The notes under the pieces: generated by a model | Told to the model about the DNA's origin: nothing | The model's database searches: none | What the model saw: only the letters and a program-made list of their open reading frames with translations | Part shown: piece by piece, positions 42,896 through 51,518 of the stretch | How the letters are laid out: each line of letters opens with the position of its first letter | Position numbering within the stretch: the first letter of the stretch is position 1 | NCBI GenBank assembly: GCA_944389215.1 | Contig: CALXLN010000127.1 | Location: forward strand, 1 to 64,000 | DNA: 64,000 nt | Reading direction: 5' to 3' | Source of the DNA: an uncultured Opitutales bacterium | GTDB taxonomy: Bacteria > Verrucomicrobiota > Verrucomicrobiia > Opitutales > Intestinicryptomonadaceae | Position numbers and translations under genes: made by a program

Positions 42896-43939
42896 ATGAA
42901 AATCTATAAAATTATCTCCACCGCAGCAATTGCGCTTGCGGCATTAATGCTTTGGGGCTGCGGCCCGTCAAAACCGATTTTAAACGTGTATATGTGGTCC
43001 GACTACATAGACCCGGAACTCGTGCAAGACTTTGAAAAAGCCCACAACTGCAAAGTGGTAATAGATATTTTTGACTCCAACGAATCGATGTACGCCAAGT
43101 TAAAGGCCGGAGGGTCCGGATATGATGTAATTCTGCCCACAACATATATGGCAAAGATTATGTCAGATCAAAAAATGATAGACAACCTAGACCACGCCAA
43201 GCTGCCAAACTTAAAATATATCTCCAAAAGCTACCTCAACGATTTGGCTCTGGATAAACAGATGAAATATAGTGTGCCGTATATGATTGGATACACGTGC
43301 GTAGCCTACAACAAGGAAAAACTGGGCGAAATAGAGAATTCGTGGAATATATTCGGAAACGAAGCCCTGAAAGGCAGAATGACCCTTCTAAACGACTTGC
43401 GCGAAACCATTGGAGCCGCATTATTTTTCCAAGGCAAAAGCATGAACACCACAGACGACGCCTCCCTTGAGGCAGCCAAGCAGCAGGTCATAAAATGGAA
43501 GAAAAACTTGGCTAAGTTCGACAACGAAGTTTACAAAGTCGGAATACAATCGGGAGAATTTCTAGTAGTCCAAGGATACAGCGGAGACCTGTTCCAAGTG
43601 CTAGACGAGACCCCTGCACTTGCCTATATGTGCCCCAAAGAGGGAATATCCATGAGCTGCGACGATTGGGTTATTCCAACCACCGCAAAGAATAAAGATT
43701 TGGCTTACGCCTTTATAAACTTTGTGTGCGACCCGAAAAACGCTGCAAAAAACATGGAGTTTACCTGTTATAGCTCACCAATTCCGGAGGCGCGCCAATA
43801 CGTTTCGGAAGAAAACAAGAACCATCCCGGAATGTTTATACCAGACGACCTTTACAAACGCGGCGAACTCATAAGAGACCTCGGCGAAGACAACGCAAAA
43901 TACATAAAAATCTGGGACGAAATTAAATTGTCGCAATAA
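42896..43939 (+). CDS. potD: Polyamine-binding lipoprotein PotD
   Basis: A 347-aa periplasmic solute-binding protein. A lipobox (ALMLWGC, Cys22) suggests it is a lipoprotein, unlike the soluble E. coli PotD. The mature N-terminus ILNVYMWSDYIDPELVQDFEK is a strong PotD/PotF hallmark, followed by YDVILPTTYMA, VPYMIGYTCVAYNKE and MTLLNDLRETIGAAL. The ATG at 42896 is chosen because it opens the signal peptide; the same frame is open far upstream inside potC but is not coding there. Spermidine versus putrescine preference cannot be read here. Confidence 0.93.
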   Translation: MKIYKIISTAAIALAALMLWGCGPSKPILNVYMWSDYIDPELVQDFEKAHNCKVVIDIFDSNESMYAKLKAGGSGYDVILPTTYMAKIMSDQKMIDNLDHAKLPNLKYISKSYLNDLALDKQMKYSVPYMIGYTCVAYNKEKLGEIENSWNIFGNEALKGRMTLLNDLRETIGAALFFQGKSMNTTDDASLEAAKQQVIKWKKNLAKFDNEVYKVGIQSGEFLVVQGYSGDLFQVLDETPALAYMCPKEGISMSCDDWVIPTTAKNKDLAYAFINFVCDPKNAAKNMEFTCYSSPIPEARQYVSEENKNHPGMFIPDDLYKRGELIRDLGEDNAKYIKIWDEIKLSQ

Positions 43940-43962
43940 ACGCGATTTTTATATCTTTAAGG

Positions 43963-43991
43963 ACGCGCCGCACAACCCGGCGCGTTTTTTT
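43963..43991 (+). terminator. Intrinsic terminator of potABCD
   Basis: Perfect 8-bp stem ACGCGCCG/CGGCGCGT (43963-43970 and 43978-43985), 7-nt loop, followed by a T7 tract. Confidence 0.9.
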
Positions 43992-44045
43992 ATCGGCTTG
44001 CGTTTTATTTCAGCCGGCTTAGATTCCAATAAAGCAGAAATAGAT

Positions 44046-45698
44046 ATGAAGCTTTCAAATTTTTTACCATTGATATTGATACTTGCCTTACTATCCGGGG
44101 GATGCTCGACATCCCCGGATTATTCCGAAGGCGCAAACCTTGTTCCTGAAAGCCCATCCGGCACTCCAAACGTCTGGTGCACATGGCGCGCGCAAACAAG
44201 AATGGCCGAAGCCGCAAAAATTGCGAAAACAAAGGCAAAATTTGCCGGCGACCAAGGCGGCGCGGCCTATGGCGCGCGCGACAATATGAACGAACGCATA
44301 ATTTTCGGAGAAAACGGACAGGGAGGTTTTGCCGAACATTACCCCGAAGTCCGCTCGGATATGTTTCTGCTTTTCGACGACGGTTGGGACGTGCCGTTTA
44401 AATCGTCAAATGCCGACGACATTGCGCGCTTTGGCTCTTTGGTCTTAAACGAAGACAGGTTTCCGTCTTTCACAGGCACTCCGCGCGAACGCCTAAAAAA
44501 GCTCAACGACGCTGTAATAGAGCGTGGATGGCGCGGAGCCGGTCTTTGGATTGCCGCGCAAAAGGTCGGAGAAAAATGGAATTCAGACAAAGTTCCCGCA
44601 GAAAGCCAATACGAATATTGGAAAGAGCGCGTGCTCTGGTGCAAATACGCTGGAATAAAATACTGGAAAGTGGACTGGGGCGCGCATTTAGACGATATTC
44701 AATTTCGCAAGATGTTGACTGACATCGGCAAAAAATACCATCCGGATTTGATAATAGAGCACAGCATGCCCTCAAGCCCTTTAAACGGGCTCGTTCTCGA
44801 CGCTAAGACCTCTGAACCTACGGGAGGCGGCAGAATGAAAGACTGGAACGACAAGGCTTTTCTGTCGGACTTGGAAAAACTCATACCGCTTGTAGATTGC
44901 ATTAGAACTTACGATGTAATCGGCCATCTGGAAAATGCAACTACTTTCGACAGAATAGCCTATTATCTTGAGAAAGGAAAGCGTTCAAACTCATCCGCAA
45001 TCCTGAACGGAGAAGACGCTCTATATATGTGCGCAACGCTTGGATTGTCTTGCGGAGTCATGAGAACTCCGCTTTATCCTCCAAAAGAAAACGGAAAAAT
45101 TATGGACGGCAGCGCCGAGGTTGCGCGCGCTGTGCGCTGGCATAGAATCGCGCCGGCCTTTGCCTTGAATGCTGCCGATATCAATGTGTCAGGCGAAATT
45201 CTAAAAGACACCCAGTTCTTTCCCAAAGGCTCTACATGGTGCACAACAGCCGACGGGAAAACCGTCTGGCAATGCGCGCCGGCTGCAATTTCGCGCGGGC
45301 TACCTCTGCCGGAAGTCAAGGCGGACGGCGAAAAGCCTTTTGTCGCCGCGTCTAAAAACCCCAATGGCGCCATTGCAGTCGGAGCGTTCGGAAGAGTTTC
45401 AGCCAAGGATGGATTCCGAACTCCCGCCGCAGACGTGTTTGTTGACGCAGATATATCCGACACAATAGCGGGTATTTTTGGAAACTTTAAAAGCGTTACG
45501 TTCAAAGTCTCAAAGAATATCGCAAAAGTTCTCGCGCAGGATTTGGCGGCAAATAAAGCCGTAGATATAACAAACCGCGTTAAAATCGGCAACGGTAAAA
45601 TTACAATCAGCGGGGACGTGTTGCGCTCGCTATGTCCGCCAAAGTCGGGGAATGACGCATCCGAACCGGGAGTTGCGGTTCTGGCTATAAGAAAATAA
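44046..45698 (+). CDS. Lipoprotein glycoside hydrolase, clan GH-D-like
   Basis: A 550-aa protein with a lipoprotein signal (LSGGC, Cys20). A TIM-barrel pattern follows. FLLFDDGWD (about 107-115) resembles the DDGW strand of GH27/GH36 enzymes, and GIKYWKVDWG (about 203-212) carries an Asp where clan GH-D has its nucleophile. TYDVIGHLENA and the C-terminal beta-sandwich complete the fold. It probably acts on alpha-galactosides or related alpha-linked sugars at the outer membrane, but the exact family needs a profile search. The start at 44046 opens the signal peptide. It is followed 21 nt later by an SGNH hydrolase gene. Confidence 0.65.
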   Translation: MKLSNFLPLILILALLSGGCSTSPDYSEGANLVPESPSGTPNVWCTWRAQTRMAEAAKIAKTKAKFAGDQGGAAYGARDNMNERIIFGENGQGGFAEHYPEVRSDMFLLFDDGWDVPFKSSNADDIARFGSLVLNEDRFPSFTGTPRERLKKLNDAVIERGWRGAGLWIAAQKVGEKWNSDKVPAESQYEYWKERVLWCKYAGIKYWKVDWGAHLDDIQFRKMLTDIGKKYHPDLIIEHSMPSSPLNGLVLDAKTSEPTGGGRMKDWNDKAFLSDLEKLIPLVDCIRTYDVIGHLENATTFDRIAYYLEKGKRSNSSAILNGEDALYMCATLGLSCGVMRTPLYPPKENGKIMDGSAEVARAVRWHRIAPAFALNAADINVSGEILKDTQFFPKGSTWCTTADGKTVWQCAPAAISRGLPLPEVKADGEKPFVAASKNPNGAIAVGAFGRVSAKDGFRTPAADVFVDADISDTIAGIFGNFKSVTFKVSKNIAKVLAQDLAANKAVDITNRVKIGNGKITISGDVLRSLCPPKSGNDASEPGVAVLAIRK

Positions 45699-45719
45699 TT
45701 CAACCAATGGTCGCATCCT

Positions 45720-46556
45720 ATGAAGATATTAAAATTTGCAATACTCGCCATAGCTTTCTCAACTTTTTCATACGCCGCCGCGCTTTTTGCCGAAGACTGC
45801 AAATCCCCGCCTGCAAGCGCGCACGCCTCGCATTGGCAGTCAAAAAAAGTGGCGTTTCTGGGAGACTCAATAACCGACAAAATCCATGTGGGCACTAAAA
45901 AGAACTACTGGCAGTACCTCTCTGAAACTATGGGAATAGTTCCCTATGTTTATGCTGTAAACGGCAACACTTTTAAAGACATTTTAACCCAGGCAAAAAA
46001 GCTAAAAGGCGATTTAGGCGGCGATATAGACGCTATAATTGTTTTTGCAGGGACAAACGACTACAACGGAAGCGTTCCCCTTGGAGAATGGTACAACTAC
46101 CAAAATGCCCAAGCCGAAATCTCAGGAGGAGGTTCGGAAACCAGAAAGCGCAGAACCGCCTCAATGGATTCCTCCACTTTTAAAGGCAGAATCAACATCG
46201 CCCTAGCCTACCTAAAGGAAAATTTTCCAGACCAGCAAATAATCCTATTGACGCCGATTCACAGAGGATACGCAAAATTCTCCGACACAAACGTCCAACC
46301 GGACGAGACTTTCCCCAACAGGATTGGGCTTTACATAGACAGCTACGTAAACGCCGTAAAAGAAGCCGCCAATGTATGGGCGGTCCCGGTGATAGATTTA
46401 AATTCGCTTTGCGGGCTGTTTCCAAATACTCCGTCGCACGCTAAATTTTTTGCAAACCCCAAGACCGACCTCTTGCATCCAAACGCAAACGGACATAAAA
46501 GAATGGCGGAAGTTTTAAGGCGTTCTCTTGAAAATATGCCTTCGGACTTTAAGTAG
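45720..46556 (+). CDS. Secreted SGNH/GDSL-family hydrolase
   Basis: A 278-aa exported protein with a signal peptide of about 25 residues. Block I is VAFLGDSITD (nucleophile Ser), block III is IVFAGTNDYNG, and block V is DLLHPNANGHKRMAEVL (catalytic Asp-His). These residues suit a carbohydrate esterase or lipase of the SGNH superfamily. It lies directly behind the GH-D-like lipoprotein, and de-esterification of a polysaccharide is the most natural reading. Confidence 0.85.
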   Translation: MKILKFAILAIAFSTFSYAAALFAEDCKSPPASAHASHWQSKKVAFLGDSITDKIHVGTKKNYWQYLSETMGIVPYVYAVNGNTFKDILTQAKKLKGDLGGDIDAIIVFAGTNDYNGSVPLGEWYNYQNAQAEISGGGSETRKRRTASMDSSTFKGRINIALAYLKENFPDQQIILLTPIHRGYAKFSDTNVQPDETFPNRIGLYIDSYVNAVKEAANVWAVPVIDLNSLCGLFPNTPSHAKFFANPKTDLLHPNANGHKRMAEVLRRSLENMPSDFK

Positions 46557-46884
46557 ACATCTTTAAAATTCTCGTTTAAAGGCAAATTTTCGCGGCAACC
46601 GAGACCCCTCGGAGACAAGGCGGCAATGGTTCTTCGCATTTCAGAATTTCGGGAAATAGGAGAATAAAAATTGGCGCGCAAAGGGTACTGCCATTTAGAA
46701 TTTTGAAATGAAAAATTTTCGCTGCCCCCCAGCCCTGTAGGATTTTTTCGGAAACGCGCAAAAAAACACCCTTTACTCAAATGCGCAATCAAGGGCAATT
46801 ACACAAAAACCTCCCTTGAAAGCTCGCGCATATGATTTTATCTAAAATCAAGGAGAAATAACTAGCAGCCCAATCCGCGCGCGC
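46557..46884. other. 328-bp convergent spacer with weak internal repeats
   Basis: No gene is supported. Three loosely similar segments begin with CAT(C/T)TT near 46558, 46637 and 46692 and continue through an AATTTT-rich core to a GC(G/T)GC end. Identity is low and the alignment needs gaps. No strong terminator is apparent. Confidence 0.35.
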
Positions 46885-48192
46885 CTAGCGCGTCGGCATA
46901 GGAGCTGGCTTTCCGCTTTTAAGGAGTTTCTTAAAGTTCCCCGCCAAAAATAGATAATGGTCGGGAGGCAATCCTTCGGTATCGAGCATCGGAACGCCAT
47001 CGGCGCGGGGCGGATTGGGTTCAAGCTTAAAAATTGCGGTCGATTCGTCAACCTCGTCAAACATTGCTATATAAAGAGTCTCCGCGCCCGCCTCCGCGGC
47101 TCCGGAAGCGACATTCCAAAAAAACCTTCCTTTTGCGCGCGGAGTGTGGTTGAACTTTGTGCATTTGATATGCTCGTGCATTTTATTGTACCAGGAAAAT
47201 CCCGGATATACTACGGGCATGTAGGTTATATTGTTGGAATCGCACCATTGCTTGTCGGCTTTTGTCTCATTAACATAATCCATTCCGCCCCTTAAAATTT
47301 TGCCGTCGCCAAGCATTTCAAGACGCCCGACAGTCCATGGAGAAAGCACATCGACTTGCTCTTTTATAAACTTGTGAAAGTCCGGATTTGGGACGCAATC
47401 CCTGTCGAGGGTGCGCCAATAGGTGGGAACGCCGACCATAATGGAGCATCCCCCGTAAGTCTTGTCGTTTTTCAGAAAATCGAAAAACTTTAATATATCG
47501 CTGTCGGCGGGAGAATAATGGCGGTCGTTAAACCCTATTCCCCATATGCAGACAAGAGGCTTGCCGTTGTGGAAAAGATATGGCGTATTTTTGCCGCCGG
47601 TAAGATTCAAAGAATCCACAACCATTTTAAAATCGGCAATGAGGCCGTCGGCAACTTCTCCTTTGGGCATCCCAGAAATATCGTACATAAGAATTATCCC
47701 CACACCGTATTTTTTCGCCGCCTTGAGGCAGTGCTCAAGAACTTTCACAGTGTGCGGACGCGCAACAGCGTTTTTTGTGTAAGAATAGAAACGCTGGAGA
47801 AACGCAGCGTCAATTCCGTATTCTTTCATCCATTTAAAGTGGACGTCAACAGTGCTTTCATCGTAAGAACTGAAAACGCAAGCCGCAGAACCGTCAGGAT
47901 TCTTAAAGTTTGTGGGATACACTTTTGGATATTCCTTCGTATATGGCCATATGTCGATAGTGCAATGAGACTCGCCGAACTCTTGCCCCCGGCTTCCCCA
48001 ATGCCCCCAATTAGAACCGTTGGCGCCGGAGCCGTCGCCGGGAAAGCGAAACCAGCCCTGATATCCCGCAACGACTTTTCCTTTGCAACCGTCAAACATT
48101 GGAGAATCTGAATGGCGGGATTCTCCAAATGACGCCGCGCATGCGCCTAAAAGACTCAAAATAACTATCGTTGCATTAATATAGATTTTCAT
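46885..48192 (-). CDS. Lipoprotein glycoside hydrolase, GH71/GH99-like
   Basis: A 435-aa protein with a lipobox LLGAC (Cys18). The N-terminal sequence KVVAGYQGWFRFPGDGSG and the following VFSSYDESTVDVHFKWMKEYGIDAAFLQRFY match the GH71/GH99-like hydrolases of Bacteroidetes and Verrucomicrobia. Acidic residues in GIILMYDISG and IAMFDEVDESTA could form the active site. The substrate is unknown; alpha-linked glucans or mannans are the family's usual targets. It is convergent with the SGNH gene and divergent from the permease at 48413. Confidence 0.75.
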   Translation of the reverse strand: MKIYINATIVILSLLGACAASFGESRHSDSPMFDGCKGKVVAGYQGWFRFPGDGSGANGSNWGHWGSRGQEFGESHCTIDIWPYTKEYPKVYPTNFKNPDGSAACVFSSYDESTVDVHFKWMKEYGIDAAFLQRFYSYTKNAVARPHTVKVLEHCLKAAKKYGVGIILMYDISGMPKGEVADGLIADFKMVVDSLNLTGGKNTPYLFHNGKPLVCIWGIGFNDRHYSPADSDILKFFDFLKNDKTYGGCSIMVGVPTYWRTLDRDCVPNPDFHKFIKEQVDVLSPWTVGRLEMLGDGKILRGGMDYVNETKADKQWCDSNNITYMPVVYPGFSWYNKMHEHIKCTKFNHTPRAKGRFFWNVASGAAEAGAETLYIAMFDEVDESTAIFKLEPNPPRADGVPMLDTEGLPPDHYLFLAGNFKKLLKSGKPAPMPTR

Positions 48193-48412
48193 ACTGCCCT
48201 TTTAGCTTAAGATTGAAAATTAGTCCACAAGAATTAAAACTATTGCGCTTATTTCGCGCAGTAATGCGAGTTCCAAACGCGCAATAAAGTTTAAGCGACA
48301 AAAAAAGCATTTTCACAAAAAAAAGCTCGCCTTAAAGCGATTTCGGTTTTGTCTATAAAACACCTTGCCGCGGCAAAGCGCGCGCAATAGCCAAGCCCGC
48401 AAAAATTCCGAT

Positions 48413-50251
48413 ATGCCAGAAAACAACCTCATTTTGACTCTCGCGCTTCTTTTAATCTGCATAATTCTTTTCGCAAGCAGAAAAGTAAGGCCGGATTTCG
48501 TGGCGATAATGGCGCTTGCGGCAATTTCGCTTTCAGGGGTGCTGACATTTCACGAAGCTTTGGAAGGCTTTTCAGAACCGGTCATTATGATGATTGCGCT
48601 TATGTTTGTCATAAGCGAAGGCTTCTACAGAACGGGAATATCGTGCCGCGTCGGAGAATGGATTTACGGGAAGTCCGGCAACAGCGTCCCTGGGGCAATG
48701 GTGTGGCTAATGATTTCGGTGGCGCTGCTTGGAAGCATCATGAGCACGTCAGCTATAATGGCAATATTTTTGCCGATTACCTTAAATCTTTGCCACAGAC
48801 TAAAGGTATCCCCGTCAAAGCTTTTAATGCCCGTCGCGTTTGCAGGAATCATAAGCGGAATGATGACGCTTGTGGCGACAACCCCAAATATGATTATGAG
48901 CGCATTGCTCGAAAATGCCGGAAGCAAGCCTTTCGGATTTTTTTCGATAACACCGCTCGGACTGCTCGTATTGGCAATGGGAATCGCATACATGCTTTAT
49001 GTGTATAGATTTTTAGGCAACTCAAAAGAGCCTGAAACCTCCGCCAAAGCCAGAAAGAATCTTGCCGACTACATACGAGACTACCAGCTTAAGGAACGCG
49101 GTTGCATCCTGCGCGTAAGCGCAAAATCGCCTTTAATAGGAATGACGCTAAAGGAATCTAATTTGCGCACAAGCCACTCTTTAAACGTCATTTGCATAGA
49201 GCGCAAAAACGGCAAACGGAGCGTATTGTTAAATCCGTCTCCGGATACAAGCATAACGGAAGGCGACATACTGTACGCAGATATATCAACAAGGCGCGAA
49301 CGCATACCATCGATATGTTCCGACTTAAAAGTAGAAACAGACAGCCTTCATGGGAAAAATCTATTGGATAAATCAATGCAAATGGGGATGGCTGAAATTT
49401 CCGTCTTGCCGGAATCGGAATATACAGGCAGAACGCTTTCAGAAATAAGGCTTAGAAACGAATTTGGGCTGAACGCAATCGGGCTGCGCAGAAACGGAAA
49501 ATCCATTAACGGAGATATTTCCAGCGTAAAATTGAAGGCTGGCGACCTGGTATTGGTCGTCGGTCCCCAGAATCTTATAAAAAGGCTGTTTTCCGGAGAT
49601 ATCGGATTTGCCGTAATCGGCGTGCCAGCGGAACTTTCGGATATGGCAAGCGCCCCCGATAAGGCGCCATATGCGCTTCTTAGCATGGGAGTGATGATAG
49701 TGCTTATGGTATTTAACATAGTCCCGCATGCGTTGGCGGCGCTAATCGCCTGCATTATGATGGTGGCGTTTAAATGCCTTAGTTTAGAATCCGCATATAA
49801 GTCAATCAGGCTTCAAACCGTAATTTTAATAGCTTGCATGATGCCCTTTGCAACTGCGCTCGAAAAGAGTGGCGCGGCAAAGCTTGCAGTTGATGCGCTA
49901 TTTAATATATGCGGAGGCGGCGGCCCGCATTTGGTGCTGGCAGGGATTTTTGCTCTCACTATGTTTGTAGGCCTTTTTATGTCCAACATAGTTACGACAA
50001 TCCTTATAGGCCCCTTGGCAATAAGCACGGCGGCTGTTTTAGGAGTATCGCCAACCCCGTTTGCTATGGCGGTCGCAATGGGAGCTTCGACCGCGTTTAT
50101 GTCGCCGCTTTCGACTTCCGTAAGCCTTATGGTGTGGGAGCCCGGGCGTTATGGCTTTGGGGATTTTATGCGGATAGGATTGCCTTTTTCCCTAATTGTA
50201 ATGGCGGTATGCGTGGCAATCATACCTATGATATTTCCGTTTTACCCCTAA
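48413..50251 (+). CDS. SLC13-type permease with two TrkA-C domains
   Basis: A 612-aa membrane protein. N-terminal helices (residues ~8-200) and C-terminal helices (~415-610) flank two TrkA-C (RCK_C) domains at about 215-275 and 320-395 (GMTLKESNLRTSHSLNVICIER and GRTLSEIRLRNEFGLNAIGLRR). This is the SLC13/DASS-like 'citrate transporter' architecture of the YfbS/SLC13 family. The substrate is an anion such as sulfate or a dicarboxylate, not deducible here. The start at 48413 is the ATG just before the first helix. Confidence 0.88.
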   Translation: MPENNLILTLALLLICIILFASRKVRPDFVAIMALAAISLSGVLTFHEALEGFSEPVIMMIALMFVISEGFYRTGISCRVGEWIYGKSGNSVPGAMVWLMISVALLGSIMSTSAIMAIFLPITLNLCHRLKVSPSKLLMPVAFAGIISGMMTLVATTPNMIMSALLENAGSKPFGFFSITPLGLLVLAMGIAYMLYVYRFLGNSKEPETSAKARKNLADYIRDYQLKERGCILRVSAKSPLIGMTLKESNLRTSHSLNVICIERKNGKRSVLLNPSPDTSITEGDILYADISTRRERIPSICSDLKVETDSLHGKNLLDKSMQMGMAEISVLPESEYTGRTLSEIRLRNEFGLNAIGLRRNGKSINGDISSVKLKAGDLVLVVGPQNLIKRLFSGDIGFAVIGVPAELSDMASAPDKAPYALLSMGVMIVLMVFNIVPHALAALIACIMMVAFKCLSLESAYKSIRLQTVILIACMMPFATALEKSGAAKLAVDALFNICGGGGPHLVLAGIFALTMFVGLFMSNIVTTILIGPLAISTAAVLGVSPTPFAMAVAMGASTAFMSPLSTSVSLMVWEPGRYGFGDFMRIGLPFSLIVMAVCVAIIPMIFPFYP

Positions 50252-50290
50252 AAAAGGTTTGCGCGCCAATAGCCCCGCCCAAAATTCCCG

Positions 50291-50755
50291 TCAATCGAAA
50301 TCCGGTACCCAGGGCCGCTTTCGCGGAATCCATCTGCCTACATTGCGAGAGTAATCGAAATACATTCCCCCGAAACGTTTCGCCATGCGAGGTTCTTCGA
50401 AAACTGCTAAGTACGCGTTTTTTAGGGAAAAATATATACTAACCCACAATAAAATCCATGCGCTTTTAAAGAAAATTGTTTCTCCCAGCAACATTGCCAC
50501 AATCGCAATTTCCACCGGATTTCTTACATAAGCATACACTCCAGACACTATTAATTTGCGCGGCTCTCCCGATGAATCCGTTCCGGCCTCGCATTCCTTT
50601 ACAAACGTGCGCAAAGCCGCCACCAAAAGAGTGGCGCCGGCAAAAAAAAGCCCCAACCCCAGATAGAACGCTATTTCATCCGGATTGGCGAAATTGAATT
50701 CGAGCAGGGCCAGAAAAGAGGGGACCAACCCTACAATCACAAAAGACCTTATCAT
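50291..50755 (-). CDS. Isoprenylcysteine methyltransferase-like membrane protein
   Basis: A 154-aa protein with three to four helices and the C-terminal signature of the ICMT/PEMT family: GVYAYVRNPVEIAIVAMLLGE, then FEEPRMAKRFGGMYFDYSRNVGRWIPR. These residues bind SAM in the family. Bacterial members methylate small or lipid substrates that are mostly unknown. The gene stands alone between two plus-strand genes. Confidence 0.8.
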   Translation of the reverse strand: MIRSFVIVGLVPSFLALLEFNFANPDEIAFYLGLGLFFAGATLLVAALRTFVKECEAGTDSSGEPRKLIVSGVYAYVRNPVEIAIVAMLLGETIFFKSAWILLWVSIYFSLKNAYLAVFEEPRMAKRFGGMYFDYSRNVGRWIPRKRPWVPDFD

Positions 50756-50889
50756 TGCCGCTCTAAAATTTTCATATTTTTTTAATATCGTAAAAAATCC
50801 GGCGCCTTTAACCTTTAATATTCCGGCGCGCAGACACCTCCTAAAAATGCTTGAAATCCAGCCGCATTTGTAAAAAATAACTCTTCTTT

Positions 50890-51513
50890 ATGAACGAATT
50901 CTTTTCAGACGATTTCTACGACCCACAAATGCCGCTGGGATGGTCGGAAAAGGATTGGTTTGCCTATTTAAAAAAATCCAATGCTGAAATCGTAAAATTC
51001 GCCTCTCTTTATTCTCTAAACAGGAGCAAAGGAGCAAGCCTTGAAGACATCGCACAAATTGCTGGATGGGCGTTCCCGGACGGCGAAGACGATTGCGCCG
51101 ACGAAGACGAAGATTCCGAATTTTCCGACGAACCTTGGACGCTCCTAAACCATCCCCTTTACATAATAACGCGGGGCTTGTTAAAGTGCCTGCAGGAGCA
51201 TTTGGGCAGAGTAATAGAGGAAACGCAAATAGCGCCCATGCACGTATGGGAAATGTCCAAAGTAATCACCCAGATTTCAATGTTCATATCGCTGGCGGTA
51301 AACTCCACGGATTTGAGCGAAGATTTGCTTGCCAGATGCAACTACAAAATGACTTCGCTTATGCTCAACGATTTCATTGCCAAAGTCGCACAAATTCCTA
51401 TGCCCGACTCCGAACAAGGCCGCGAGCGCATGCGGCGCATAAACTACATAATCTTTGATTTGCGGCAATTGTGCCTGAATCTTGCAGAGCGCTCCGCAAT
51501 CGAAAAGAAATAG
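50890..51513 (+). CDS. Conserved-looking hypothetical protein
   Basis: A 207-aa cytoplasmic-looking protein with no recognised domain. It is mostly helical, with an acidic low-complexity stretch at about residues 59-76 (DGEDDCADEDEDSEFSDE). It has no signal peptide or membrane helix. It begins ATGAACGAATTC and ends 5 nt before the PhoD-like gene, so the two are probably co-transcribed. Codon use resembles its neighbours. Confidence 0.6.
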   Translation: MNEFFSDDFYDPQMPLGWSEKDWFAYLKKSNAEIVKFASLYSLNRSKGASLEDIAQIAGWAFPDGEDDCADEDEDSEFSDEPWTLLNHPLYIITRGLLKCLQEHLGRVIEETQIAPMHVWEMSKVITQISMFISLAVNSTDLSEDLLARCNYKMTSLMLNDFIAKVAQIPMPDSEQGRERMRRINYIIFDLRQLCLNLAERSAIEKK

Positions 51514-51518
51514 AATTT

